Origin: Serinus canaria
Taxonomy: Eukaryota; Chordata; Aves; Passeriformes; Fringillidae
Length of the DNA stretch: 64,000 bases
Reading direction: 5' to 3'
Assembly: GCF_022539315.1 (NCBI RefSeq)
Contig: NC_066315.1
Coordinates: 22,977,649-23,041,648 of the forward strand
A model generated the notes under the pieces. The model saw only the letters and a list, made by a program, of their open reading frames with translations. It was not told the DNA's origin and ran no database searches. The position numbers and the translations under genes were made by a program. Shown piece by piece: positions 26,791 to 39,626 of the stretch; within the stretch, counting starts at the first letter, position 1, and the number at the start of each line of letters is the position of its first letter.

Positions 26791-29700
26791 AAAAGGAAGC
26801 AAGCCTTGAAATACTTGTGTATCTTTAATAATAGTGATTTTTTGTAGAGTCAAAAAGATCTCTTTTTTTATCCATCTACTCTGTTAGCTTTTGTCTAGGT
26901 TTACAGGTTGTTTTACATAACCCTGCTTGTGAGCCTGCTTCAGCAAGGCCCAAATAGTTGTTAATCATTTGTGCTTTATTATCAGAGGGTTACTGCACAA
27001 CAAAGTATTGTCACTTCATTCTCTGCTGCTTTCCTCACCTCCATTTCTTCAGAAAAACAGGTACCACTATCCTTCCTGCAGTCTAGCCTGTAACTGAGGT
27101 CACATTTGTGTATGTATGTTGTCTTCTGAAATGTCTGTTTAGAGAAGTCCTTCTCTAGCAGCAAGTGAACTTTGCAATATTCAGTTATGCTGCACACTGT
27201 ATCTCCCCACTGCAATTGGTTCCATTCTAAAGCAAGAACTAACCTACTGAGATGGTTGTTTCTGGCTGGGCTTGGGGTTATCAACATCCTCAGGAACAAT
27301 AACTTTCTGCAGTGCCTGAACCTTTGGTGAATGAGCAAACCAGCTGTCTGCCTGGAGTCCATCAGGGAGAGCAGTAATACTGAACTGGTTTTGCAATGCA
27401 GCCAGCACTGGAACAGACAGCCTGAGGCTGGAAGTGCTCTAGGGAAGGTGTGTGTATCCTCTTCAGGCCTTATCACTCACCTGAGATTTTCAGCAAGATG
27501 GATAAGAGGCAAAATCAATTAATCAACTATGGAATTCCTACTGAGGATGAAATGTGTTGAATCCCTATCACTGTGGAAATTAAGGAACTGGTGGTGTCTG
27601 TTTATAAACCAGATATAAGACGACCTGCTCAGCACAGCTGATTTCTCAAGAGCCCTTCCAGCCCCAGTTTCTGATTGAATCTGGGAAAGTTGCTGCTTGT
27701 TTAAACTATGCTAACAGGAACATTAAGAGGCATGGCATTGCTCGAGATGTTTCTACTGATTGTTTTGTAAGTCACACACTTTTGTGACTGAACTCAGAAA
27801 CAAGCTGCATCTTTAAAAAGCCAACAAACAAGAAAATTGTCCCATAAAGTGGGAGCATGGACAATCTGTTCTTAGAGGTGAGTCCCAACACTGCAGTCTG
27901 GTTTCCAAAGAAAAGTACTAGCTTGACTCATCCTTTGCTTAGATATAGATACTGCTCATGAAATTGGAGCTAAGGTCAGTAGCCAAAATATGTAGCTGCT
28001 TGGGATTAGCATTTTAACTCTAGACTATCAGCACTGATTACTTTTGCAGATATTTAATTAATGTTCAGGAAAAGAGGAATAGAATGTAGCATACACTTGG
28101 AAGCACACACCCCCTTGTTATAAAAGCATATTATGGGAGATATTTCTGCTTAGACTTCATTTACCAAAACAAGATTTTAATTTTAAGTGTCCTAGACACT
28201 TATAGTGTATTTTGTGCTGGTTTGGGTTTATTTTCCTGGTTGCCATTTATTTCATCATATTGCCTGGGACTCCAAGACACAGCCCGGCAGATGTGCTGAA
28301 CACATGAATACTAAGGCAGTGGTTTCCCTAGTAACAATAACCATGTAACAGCTCTCACAACTTCCTGCCCTTCCTTACGGGATTTGTTTGTGTGTTTCTC
28401 ACTGGTTTAGATAGAGAAGACATCAAAATTGAGGCTGGCTAAAAGGCATTCAGGATGAGCTTACTGGAAGTGGGGAGAGTAGAAAAAATGCTGCATTTGC
28501 AAGTGGTGTCATTACAGAGTCTGGCTTTGGTTTTTTTTATGGGAATAATCCCGGGGGCATGCTCTAGCTGTCTCAGAGCATGGGCTGAACAGACTCTACT
28601 ACAACTCAGATTCTTACTTCAGAATGTTTTTTTTACAAATGTAACTATTGTCATAATGGATTAAGAGCAGCTTTGAGTCAGTAATCGATTAATGGAAAGC
28701 AGAGTGGGGTAACAAATGCAGACCTTAAGTATGAAGCCTCAGTGCAGGAGTTACTGCTAGCACTTTAGAGAAGGTGAATTAAGCAGCATTTGGGAACATG
28801 TACTTCTGGGTTCAGACTGCTAGCAGGGGGTTGTCTGACTGGCATGCTCTTGCTGTGGAAGAAAAGGGAAGAGTCATTCTCTAATACATTGCAAAGTATT
28901 CCTCAAAGAAAGTAACTATTGCACTATTCAGGTGGAGGATTCTGGTAGGCATGTTATGTATGATCATTAAATTGGGTTATCTTTTTAGTCTTCTAATCAA
29001 CCAGCCTATTTACAGCTCGGTCTAAACCAGGTGAAGAAATCTGCAGAACTAAACCCAGGAATTAAATCTGCTTCTTCAGGCATTGAAATTCCTGCATTTC
29101 ATTAGCCATTGTTCATATATGTGTATTGAATGTTGTGGCCACCTGTGCATCATTTTTTACATCAAAAATTACTTTTGCTGAAAAATAAAGGTTGGTATTA
29201 TCTGTCAGTTCTCTGAAAAGCTGTGTCTTAAGATTGATCTTTTCCTGAACAAGAGGAAATGATTTAGTATGTTGCTAGAAGGAAGATCTGATAAGGGCCA
29301 AACAGCAATCAGCTGTGAGTTTACTGTTAAGATAATAAACGTGAGCAGACACTGTGCAGAGATCAGCCATGCTTTCCTTTTTCCAGATATTTGACCACAA
29401 TGAAATCATGAGATTATCTTAAAGATGACATGTGTAACTCTAGTCATACAGATATTTACAGCTAAAAATGATAAGCTTGATCCTGAGAGATGCTGGGTAT
29501 ACCCATCCTTGCTGCTTTTAATGGCAATTCTGGGTGGTTCAGAGCCTTTGAATCAGATTAAGATCATCTCAGCAAATCACAGTGAGGAAGACAGAGAGGA
29601 AATGGCTATCAGAAAACCAAAGACAGGCTAAGATTTTATTCTTATCACACAGAGGTAAGGTGCTTCAGAGCAATAGACTGATTCTCTTCTAAGGCTGTAT

Positions 29701-32694
29701 CAAATATCAGGACTGGCCAATGTTCTTTAATTCAGGGAAACCATAGAAAGAAGCATGAGCACATTTGCAATTAGCACTTACACTGTCCCAGCAGGTAGAA
29801 CTCCCACTCTCACAACACCATCTTCTCAGGTACTATATTTTAGACTGGACATTTAGAGCAGTTTAACCTGGGTCTTTAATAAACCAGCTCTGTTGGAATT
29901 CTTATCGCCCAAAATCCACTTCAACCTGTGTGCAATATGATCTTCGCAGAGAACAATACAGTTTTGTGCTCCCAGGATCGCTGACAGTAATGAAATAATG
30001 TTGTCTTCTAAGTTAAACTTAGGTTAAATCCAATCATGCACATTACATTCTTAGACAGTAAGAAAAAAAGAGTTAGTAAAATCTACCTTTTGATCTTACA
30101 ATTGCTCTGAAGGTACAGAGTCTTCCAAATTATTGTACACTTCTGAGACTTTTTTCTATGTTTCTGTTTGCAGAATAAACTTTGTAATTAATACTGACTA
30201 ACTAAATAAAACCAGCAGGTTTACATGTCCAATGTCATGTGCACATCAGCAACAATCCTGTAAACATATATACAGATGTGTGCATTAATTCAGATGGGTA
30301 CAGGACAGGAGCAAGGCTGTATTCAATGCTGAAAATAATAATCCAGCTCCTAATTATGTACATAGTTTGCTGTACTGATTTAAGGCAGGATATTAATTCC
30401 ATTTTCTAACTGTACATCAATGGACCTAAAGACTGTAAATTGCCAAAGCTAAATCAGATGTGTAATAGAAAATTTAAAACATTTACAATTTTGTCAAATA
30501 TCAGAACATTCTTGTTTACACAAGGGTGTAATGTGGATCTCACAGTATAACAAGAGCTATGAGTCATTTAAAATATGTAATATTCTTTGCATATCACAGA
30601 TACTTTTCTCATGAATAAGGAACTTTTCACTGTAAGAAGACTTTTATATGACTCCCGCTTGTTTCTTAGTCTATTTCCAGGCTAAATTTACTGTAAAGAG
30701 AGAGGTTTTGCATCTGCCTATGACAATTCTCCAGTGTATTGAGGTCAGCTTCCATTCTCCTTGGCTCTGATGCCTGTCTGTATAAACACAAATTCCATTT
30801 CCATCCTATTATTTTTCTAATCAAGGGTTTGTCATGCAAAAGAAGATCTGAGGTGACTGTGTTTTCCATTATGCAAAACATTCCATTATGATAATATCTT
30901 CAGGATAGTCTTATAAAGGTGCCCTGCCCAAAGACATCACAAATGAGAGCACTAAAATGGTAGACAAATCCTGCATAATTTGCCCTCTCATTTAACATTC
31001 AGGCCACAGAGTTCACCCTAATTTGCCATACACATTTCCTCTGACATCCTCGATCTGTACATATGGTAAAAATAAGAATTGGCAGCTTTCACTGAATAGA
31101 TTTCTGTTAAGTGCTTATCAAAAGAAGAAGAAGAAAGGGGCTGTAAAAGGCAGTCATATTTAGTACATCCTTCGATTTCTTTTGCTTTCTCTGCTAAACT
31201 CACACTTAGTAAAATCTACAGTCAATGAAATTTACCTTTTGAGCTCAAGTTGTTTCCATTCAGAACAAAGTAAAAAATACGCCCGCAAAGAAAACCTGAT
31301 ATTTCTTAGAAATTCTCTTTTCTTTCTTATGCCAAATCCCAAAAGGCAAGGCTCCACAGAAAGGGAGTTTATTTTCTAAATCCTTTGAACACAAAGCTCT
31401 TGCATTTTCTAGGACAAGATGTTTTCCTAGACAATCTCAATATTGTATCTTTGTATTATTAATACTTTTGTCATAAAGATGAACACACACATTTATTTTA
31501 TTGTATATATTTAATTTCCGTTAGATGTCATTTCAATTATTCAAATATGAATTGGCTTCCAAACAGACTCCTGTGAAGACTTGTGTCTGAGTCTTGGCAA
31601 GCACATCATATTTCTGCAGTTTCCGTGTATTTGATTTATCTGTTCTCTGTTCTTACTGTGCAGATGTGTGTGTTGTATGTGCACATGTGCTAAATATTTA
31701 GGTAAGTGAATCTGCATTGACTCCTATGTTTGAAAAAAACTCTGAATTTGTGGGGCATTTTTACAAGTTTTCATGATGGTGATTGTTTATTACTATTTCT
31801 GTAGCCAGTCAGATAAATTTTAGGGCTGTAGAAAACAGGCATTTTAATTATAATCCAAAATAAATTAATGGTCCTTTTCTTCTCTGGCTTTCTAGCATGT
31901 TCTGGGGAACACTATGTCATTGCTGGTCTTTCCAGTTCAGGGATGACATTAGCTTTTAGGCCTTGAATGCTTTTTTTTTTTTTTCCCTTATGTCTTGGTA
32001 TGGCCTGGTGCGTCATCAATATAATCTTTTTAATTAAAGTCAGTCCCCTGCCTTGATTTCCAACTCAGTCTCTGATATTTTGAAATGTTTTCCATTTCTA
32101 ACTACAACATTTGAAAGAGTTGTCTCCAGTCTTTTTCACAATTTTATCTCATTTACTGGAACTGTTCTTAGTACATGAAGCTATAATAAATTCGAGATAA
32201 ACCCCATATGGTTGTAGATGTATTATCCTTATTGATCCATAATCTCATCACCTAGTGTGCAGCATTTCTGACTAAGGTACATGACTGTTTTAATTCATCT
32301 TTACTGATCCACTGATGCTGAACAAACTGATGCTGATGTGGATATAACTACATGTAGGAGTAGACTTCTCTGTAACTTCCCTTATGTTACATGTCAGCAC
32401 AGTATGTACTCTTTCTTCTCCAAGATGCAGCCATCTCATCTTCTTGGAACTAGTTTTAAGTTCAAGCCTACAAAACCAATTTTCCAACATGTCAAAAAAT
32501 GCTTTCATGAAACCAGGCAAACTGGCCAGTAATCACATATCATTTATATTTACTGAAAAGCTTTGCTATGGATCTTTCAAACTTATGCCCTCCAAGGCAT
32601 CTCACAGCAAGATTCATCTTCATGATTGAAAATGAGTGTGATTCTAGCTTGTCTGCTCCTAAATCAAACTTGGGCTTACCCGATTGCTTGACAT

Positions 32695-33050
32695 TTCTTA
32701 CTTCACTACAGGAGTCTTAATACACACCTTTTATAATTACAGTTACCTGAAACTCCCTATATCCACACTCTCTGTATCATATCCACTCAAGCCAGTTGTT
32801 TTCTTCCAAAAGTTTTAACCCATTTTTATTAGTCCCTTCCCATCAGTTGCCAAGAGTGACAATTTGATCAATAAAGCTTGTGTCTGCTGTGAAGTCACTC
32901 TGTTTCTGGCCATCTGCTTCCTCTGGGCCTCAATCTGTTGGTAAATGTATTCAGGATTATTTTTTTCCACCAGTGACTAAGGTCTCTGTAGTTAGCAGGA
33001 TGAGCAGAATCTTTCCCTGAAGCTGGTAGAGGTATTGCCTTTAGCTGCTT
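32695..33050 (-). mobile_element. Decayed non-LTR retrotransposon reverse-transcriptase relic
   Basis: Read on the minus strand, remnants of reverse-transcriptase motifs occur in the right order. IPLPASGKD leads into NYRDLS (32,976-32,993); NRL follows at 32,931-32,939, then WPE and, after a frameshift, QSDF (32,891-32,902) where families have QxGFR. FIDQIVTL is at 32,852-32,875, and IIKGVY before a stop and DSCSEV at about 32,700-32,740, resembling the IKxxYxxxxCxV block. At least one frameshift, several stops and an apparent deletion before the catalytic block show it is long dead. The family is uncertain (an RTE- or CR1-like clade). This is a call from pattern alone. Confidence 0.45.
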
Positions 33051-36000
33051 ACCTGCAACCTCCATGTCTTCCTTTACATATCTGTTTTGGCCTCTTTGCT
33101 GGCACTTGCACTGACAGCTTTCAACAGCTTGACCATGACCATTTCTTTTCCTGCAGCTACCCCACATCTGACCACTTAGCCGTTCTCCTCACTCTTTTGT
33201 TTGCAAATAAGTAGAACCAATAAGCAATCAACATAGCTACCAGGACCTTTCAAGTCAGTGACGCAAATGTATTTTGTATTTAAACAAAATAAAATAAAAC
33301 ACAATCAGAATTATTGGACCAAGGCCCAGCTTATCACAGCTGTATGCACAGCTAATAGAACCACAATTATGCTATTTTTGCTATTTTTTGAAGTCTGATT
33401 TCTTCAAAGTGGTTCCTAAAGCCCAAGTTTCCATCTTCATGGGAGAGGACACAGCTTCCGAAAACCATCCCATATGCATTAACATGCAATATTATGCAAC
33501 CAGATTTAAAATTCTTGCTTGCACAGGCAGTTTTATGAAACCTGAAAGCCAGCATAGGTTATCAAGTCTGCTCTGTGGATCCCCATGGTTTAGCAGCAAC
33601 TGTTTGGATAGGAGCTTGCTGCATACATTGCCTTTCCTGACATTGAAGCCTCCAATAGCTGCTGCTTCTCTCCTTCTGCAGGTGTTCCAAAAAGCAAGCC
33701 AGCATGGCACTGGATGTACAGAGCTAAAATGCTCACAGCACTATCTGCACTCTCTTCTCCCCAGGGCTTCTAACCCTAATTGAAATTGCATGGAGAAATT
33801 GCATGCCCAGATCAGCTACCAGAGCATAACAGGTTACAGGTTACTGTGCAGCTGCTGATCTGTGGTATCTGCTCATTCTTTCCTTGTAGAAAGTGAAAAA
33901 GAAACAGGGATATGAAACTGTAAAAACTTGTATGCCTAGGACTGCAGACAGTTCATTTTTTTTTGTGTGTGTGACCACAACACAGCTTGAGAATTGCAGC
34001 CTGTAGAATGAACAACTCCAGGCAGATGCTCATTCCAAAAGCTCTTCAGATACCCCCATGTTTTTATTAATTCTCCTTGACTTCTACTTGCTCTCCCTAA
34101 CTGCTCAGATCCAGTGAAACAACCAGGCTTTCTGAGCCAAACCACAGCAAAGCTCCAGCACACTCAGTCTCACAGCTCTTCTGAGCTGTCCCTGCTCAGA
34201 ACTGAGCATCTTCTGACCAGGGCAGTTCAAACTCCAACTGTTCCCCATGCACGAACACAGAACTGTGAGGTGAAGCATAAATGACAGGACATATTCTGCC
34301 TCCATGCTGGATGAATGTGGGGTGGCTCTGTAAGGGAGCATATTCTACCTGCTCAGTACCGAGGGGATCAAGTTCCACAGTACATTCCCTGGAGGGAATG
34401 GTTGCACTTAGCTGAGTGTGTGAACAGAGCTGTGCTTTCTGGTTCACAATCAAGACTATTATCTAGAAGAGTGTACATTCCTTTAATTAAAAAAAAGAAT
34501 GTGTTTATTTAGTTCTACTTTCTACTGCAGAAACATATGACAGTGGAAATTATGGATTTTGGTGCCCGGCATGTTCCTGATACCTTATGTGTTTTAGAAT
34601 CTAGGCAATTAGAGAATTCATGTGGTAATTCCTCCACTATACTTTTCACATTAGTATATTTTCTTCTGAATTGTTTAGTCAAAGTAATTGCATCAAGCCT
34701 TACTTCGGGTATTCTTAGCATACTTCTAAAGAGACTTACTAACCTACCCATTTTTATCTCACTTAAGAATTGCCTTAATAACAACATTCAGGAAAGCTGT
34801 TTCATGATCTGATATGGTGATAGGCCCAATTTTTATCTGTTGTGTTGTCAGGCTGCTTGTGATATAATAGAAAAGATCTACTCTTGGCTAGGGAGAGATG
34901 AAATGTGAAGTTTTCTCTGCTGGAGTGCATATGCCTTCAGACATCAAAGCTTTTAAAATTTCCCATACATCAGAATGGAAACTGGACATTTTATCACCTG
35001 GGGTGCTGCCTGCTCCCTACTGCTTTGTCTGCTCAGCAGCTCCCCAGGGCTGGAGCAAAAGCTGTTCACATCAGAGGCCAGAAGTGAAAGCATACTCCTG
35101 GCTACAGCTGTGGGTGTCCACTGACAGTAAACAGATGCCAGGACAAAAAATCTAACAAACCAACCAAAAAAAAAAAACCAAACCCACTCTGTTTTTCTTG
35201 GGAACTTTACTGTGACAACAATCCTCATAAAAGCAGCAGCTCTGTCCTGGGCAATTATAAACCAAGCACCTGCAGGAGACATTTCTTCATTCTTTAAAGG
35301 CTCTGACCTTCAACCTCAGATCTCTCTTCTCCTCCAGCATGGCATGGAAATAAGCTGTAATTGTGGATACTAACAGTCTGTATTATAATGATTCTTGTTA
35401 CGAGATAGATTCTGGTTACAAAATGGGAATGTCCACACACCAATTTCTTTATCATTAGTCTACAGCAACATGAGAAAGCTATGCATAATGAGCTCAGACA
35501 CTCCATGGGCTGCATAGAACTGGTCAGGGAGCAGCAGTGAGAAAGTCATGGCTGTCTCCTGTGGATGCAAAAGGGGTCTCTGAACAACATCAGCTATGAG
35601 CAATGTCAGATATTAATTTGGTAGGGTGACATTTTTATTTATTTTTATTGGGTGGTTATCCACTTGTGAGAAATACAGGCCAAGAGCTGGGTCTGGGAAA
35701 ACAAATTATGTCTGGAATTTATCTTGATAAAATATAAAAGTAGATTATGTTCCTTGGGCTAAAAGTTGTTAGCATGAGATTGTGAGTTTCTTAGTTCTTT
35801 ACTGCTTTAAGAAAAGACAGAAGGAGATTTATTAAAGAAAAAACTAGACTACTGAAATAATGACTATGTGCATGCACAGAGAATATGTGGATTAGGCTTT
35901 TAGGTACTTCTGCAAGATATTCTTGCTGATTTTAGGTGTCACATGCTTTACCTTAGTCAGAAAGCAGTTATTACATGTGCTGCAGTAAATAACCCTCCCC

Positions 36001-37887
36001 GTGGTTTGTCTTCTTGTTTCTAAAAGATCATCTGAGTCTCTTGCGCTGTTGAGGTCTAGAAAAATGGAAAAAAATGAGAGATAATCCTTTTAAAAACAAA
36101 GTACATGCTAAAGAAAATCTCATTTTCATGTGCAGTCAGAAGCAGCCCAAGTGCCATTGTCTATACACAGTCCAAAGGAAGAGCAAGTGAAATATCTGGA
36201 CACATGCTAAAGGCTGTGTATCTATGAAACTTCCACTTCAAATCCCAGCCAAATCTTCTCTGACCAGCTTAAGATAGATAAGCACCCAACACTAATCAGC
36301 AAAGTTAAAATGCTGTGTTTTTTTCAACCTTGTTTTTAATTGAACAATTCCATATCTAAGTTCTTGTCCAACAGTTACTCCAAATATTTTACAATGTAGT
36401 TAAATTTGAATCCTGAGGATTCAAATTCTCAGCCTACACCTGAGTTTTCATGTTGATGATCATCATTGTTAACCATCTGTCTCTGGTCAAATTTCTTTTA
36501 TCAAGGCCTTTTTTAATTTATGTTTTCATTGAGGATTTGCTGCACAATATGACAAATACCCGTTGATAGTGTCATCATTGATTAGACTTGTTGAGAAGCT
36601 GTTAGGACTCTCTGCCTCCTACCCACTATGTAAAAGGGGCAGAGTTTGTGTCTCCTCTTGCACCATTTTATCTTCACTGAGGGCTGTTCCTTCTCCCATA
36701 AAGAGCTGCTCTACAGTGTGAGTAGTGTAACTGGGAGATACCTTCACAGAGATGTAGCACAGGTTATCTGGTTAATTAAATTCAGTCCTTATGCCCAGTC
36801 CAGAGTTTTTCAGTGGCAGGCAGCTGTCTCCTCACAGCAACAGAGGAGTAGAGACCCTTCAAAAACAGTGCTCTGCAACCCACACTGGTAGAGATGGCAA
36901 GACTGTGCACCACTGTCCTTGGGGTTTCCCTTCACATTAACTGATAACATGTGAGCTGCTTGCATGGTCTGATGCCTAATTTAAATTACTATTGACAATG
37001 GCATGCTGAGAGAAATGTTAGTTAGAGCATAAAAGGGAGGCAGGGAGAGGAAACTGGTGATGAAGCAAGTTAAGTAAATATATAAATTTCATTTCTCATC
37101 TTGATTGCTTTTCAGGTAAGAGAATAGATATTAAGAAGTTTGCATGCTGCTATGAGAGAGTTTAAGGTGATAGCTTGGTCATGGGACTAATTCTGTGATG
37201 TTAAATAAATCTGTTGTCAACATACATAGCAGGGGGAGGTGTTAAATGATGGCCTCAAGTCCTGCTGCCCCTCTTTTCAGGGAAAGAGTCAACAACAAGG
37301 TGACTCAAGGTCTTTTCTACTCCCAAGCCCCTCAATTTCCCTTTGCAGTACTGGAAGGACCAAAACAACAGAGATTTCCCCCATATTTGCCACCTCAGCA
37401 GCTGGTTCAGCTATGGCTAGATTTTTTTTTCAAGTCATAATAACTAATGATTAAATTTTCTTTGGAAAGGTGCAGTCTGAGCTGCAGTTTCATGATTGCT
37501 TCATGCCCATTAAAGCTAGGCTGTTGCTGACAGGAACCATTCGCTCCTCTCCTGTGTTTCAGCTCACACCTTCCTTCCCTTTCCCCTCTGCTGGCACTAG
37601 CACCCCTGCAGCCATGCCAAGGGCTGGAGAAGGGAATTGCTGCAACTGGAACTGCAGTGGGCATTGCTGGTTAGCTTTCAGCTGGGCCAGCACATTGCTC
37701 TGCCTCTCTCCACTGCCCTGCAGGTGCCTCTGTGGAAGAAACAACAGGAGTGGGTAAGGTGTGGGACCACCTCTCTCAAGGGGCTTAAAACAACTGTGAT
37801 TCCCCCAAAGCTTTCCAGGAAAAATAGGCCTCAGGAAAAAAGAATGTGTGTGCCAGCCTTAGGTTAAATTCCCTTTCCTATCACAGA

Positions 37888-38040
37888 TTTCTTACCTGAC
37901 TTTGAACAAGTCGTTTTAACCTCTCTCTGCCTTAGATTTCCTTCTCCAAAACAAAGACAAAGCAGTACTTTTATCTTTTAGAACAAGCACATTAGAGATT
38001 TTGAGGTGCTGAAGTGCCCAGGTACTCTGTGAATAGAAAC
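37888..38040 (+). mobile_element. MIR-like ancient SINE copy
   Basis: The string TTGAACAAGTCG, TTTTAACCTCTCTCTGCC, TTAGATTTCCTTCTCCAAAA and then AGCAGTAC follows the MIR core (CTTGGGCAAGTCAC, TTAACCTCTCTGTGCC, TCAGTTTCCTCATCTGTAAA, AATAGTAC) base for base with moderate divergence. Similarity appears to continue weakly to about 38,040 (TTTTGAGGTGCTGAAGTGC). Confidence 0.65.
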
Positions 38041-39084
38041 ATAGAAAGAAGTCTGCAAATAATTTAAAAGTGCTTCTGCCTCAAGCTTCTATTTTTAATT
38101 GCAGTAATTGTAGACAGCATTTGTATTGCACATGGTCTTCATACTTAACATGTTGTAAGTATCCATGCTTTTGGCAAATCATTGGTATAAGTGAATTCCA
38201 GATCTTAGAATTCAGGGTGTAAACCTGAGATATACGACAAAGGATGGAAATGGTGTTTTTCAGGCTTTAAAAAGCATTTTCACTGTGTGTCAAGTTTTAG
38301 TAACTTTTAGTAGCTTCACTCAACAACAGAGAGAGCAAGCACTCCATGGTGAAAACACCAGCTGTGGTCTATTTTACATGCAGTTACCTTTCAATCAGTC
38401 ACACCATAGCATTTACTTGTTCCATCTGAACCTCTGCCTGATCTGAGATCGATTCAAGCTCATCTGACCTGACATTGTCATATTTTTTCCAGCAGAGCTA
38501 ATATGTGGTTTTGTTTGTGACCAGACCCATCACTTACAGGGCTTCAAGCTAATATCCTTGTTTTAACACAGAGCAGACAGAGTGGTTGTAATCACTTTTC
38601 CAGAAATGGGTGATAGTACTGCATCAATACTGTCATTGTGATCCTCTTCCTAGCTAAAAAAGCTCTGCTTTCAGCATAAGATTTGAAATGTTTATCCTTT
38701 GAAAAATACATTTAGTGTAGCCATAACAAGTGGTAGAATATCAGTTTTTCCTCAGAATTTGAGATTAGAATGTCTATGTTTATAGCTAAAGGAGGATACC
38801 ACTAGAAATAAATATTTATTAAGGTGGTGATAAAATTACAAGGGCAGATCTTCATTCAAGAAGAAGTCACTCTTTTATTTACAAAAATCAAATGAGAGAT
38901 TACAGACTAGTTATTCTCAGATACATCATCCAACCCTGGCAATCTGATTCTAAAGGGCTGATTACCAGAAAGGTAATCAAGGTACAAGGTACGAGTACTT
39001 CTTCCATATAAGGTGTCTGAAAGATGCTGGGACCAGGGATATTCAAAGTCATCGGTCTCATTCTGAAACCACTTTACTCTTTTT

Positions 39085-39155
39085 TTGACCTTGCAAATCC
39101 ATTTCCTTTCTCTGCATTTAAGTTCCTGCATTTAGAAAATGGGGATTAAGAACAC
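39085..39155 (+). mobile_element. MIR-like ancient SINE copy
   Basis: TTTGACCTTGC, then CATTTCCTTTCTCTGC, then TTCCTGCATTTAGAAAATGG and GGATTAAGAA follow the MIR core (GTGACCTTGGG, ACTTAACCTCTCTGTGC, TTCCTCATCTGTAAAATGG, GGATAATAA). It lies 1.1 kb from the copy near 37,900, in the same orientation. A 74-codon minus-strand frame over it is incidental. Confidence 0.6.
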
Positions 39156-39584
39156 AGATGCAAAGCTGCTCTAAGTTTATTGACATTTGCAGCTTTCAGA
39201 GCTTTAATGGGTAGCACCATACAAAGGCAAAAAGTTCATTTTACTGAAGTGATTCATTTTTCAGCTGGCTGCACTGTTGTACTGCAAATCTTCAGTGAGT
39301 GAGAACTTGGAGTTTGAAGAAACAACTGATTTAACTAAATGGTTTTTCAAAGGCACAACATAGAAAAATTGGTGCAACCCCATCATAGAGATAAATTTAT
39401 ATCAGGCTGAGTGCCTCATATTGATTAAGCTTATGTCAGCAAGGAATCAACTTGCTAATGCCATGAAAGGCACTTTTAAACTGAAATAAGAGTGTCTACA
39501 CAAGGGATTAGTTTAATATTGGCATTCTTTTTCCCCAAGTAAGTCAAGCCTTTAAGTCCCACATCCCTAGTGCTATGCATTGTG

Positions 39585-39588
<4 letters not shown>

Positions 39589-39623
<35 letters not shown>
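39589..39623. repeat. Poly-A tract, 35 nt
   Basis: An uninterrupted run of 35 A follows GTGAATT. No coding remnant or clear target-site duplication is visible, so I do not call a retrocopy. Confidence 0.9.

Positions 39624-39626
<3 letters not shown>

Larger units (their letters stand above)
19300..32690. other. Intergenic DNA, no recognisable gene
   Basis: Single-copy AT-rich sequence with two small tandem duplications and the 26.7-kb AT repeat. Minus-strand frames of 160 codons (23,531-24,013) and 164 codons (26,982-27,476) have mixed composition, no domain and no conserved pattern that I can see. Confidence 0.6.

Noticed and set aside
26982..27476. 164-codon minus-strand ORF as a gene
   Set aside because: Length is within chance expectation for 64 kb, and the translation has no domain, signal peptide or patterned hydrophobicity.
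28214..28245. TGTGCTGGTTTGG, resembling the start of an avian LTR
   Set aside because: Similarity does not continue beyond about 15 bases, and no partner LTR or internal region is seen.
39450..39623. Processed retrocopy ending in the 35-nt poly-A
   Set aside because: No coding remnant or target-site duplication could be found around the tract.
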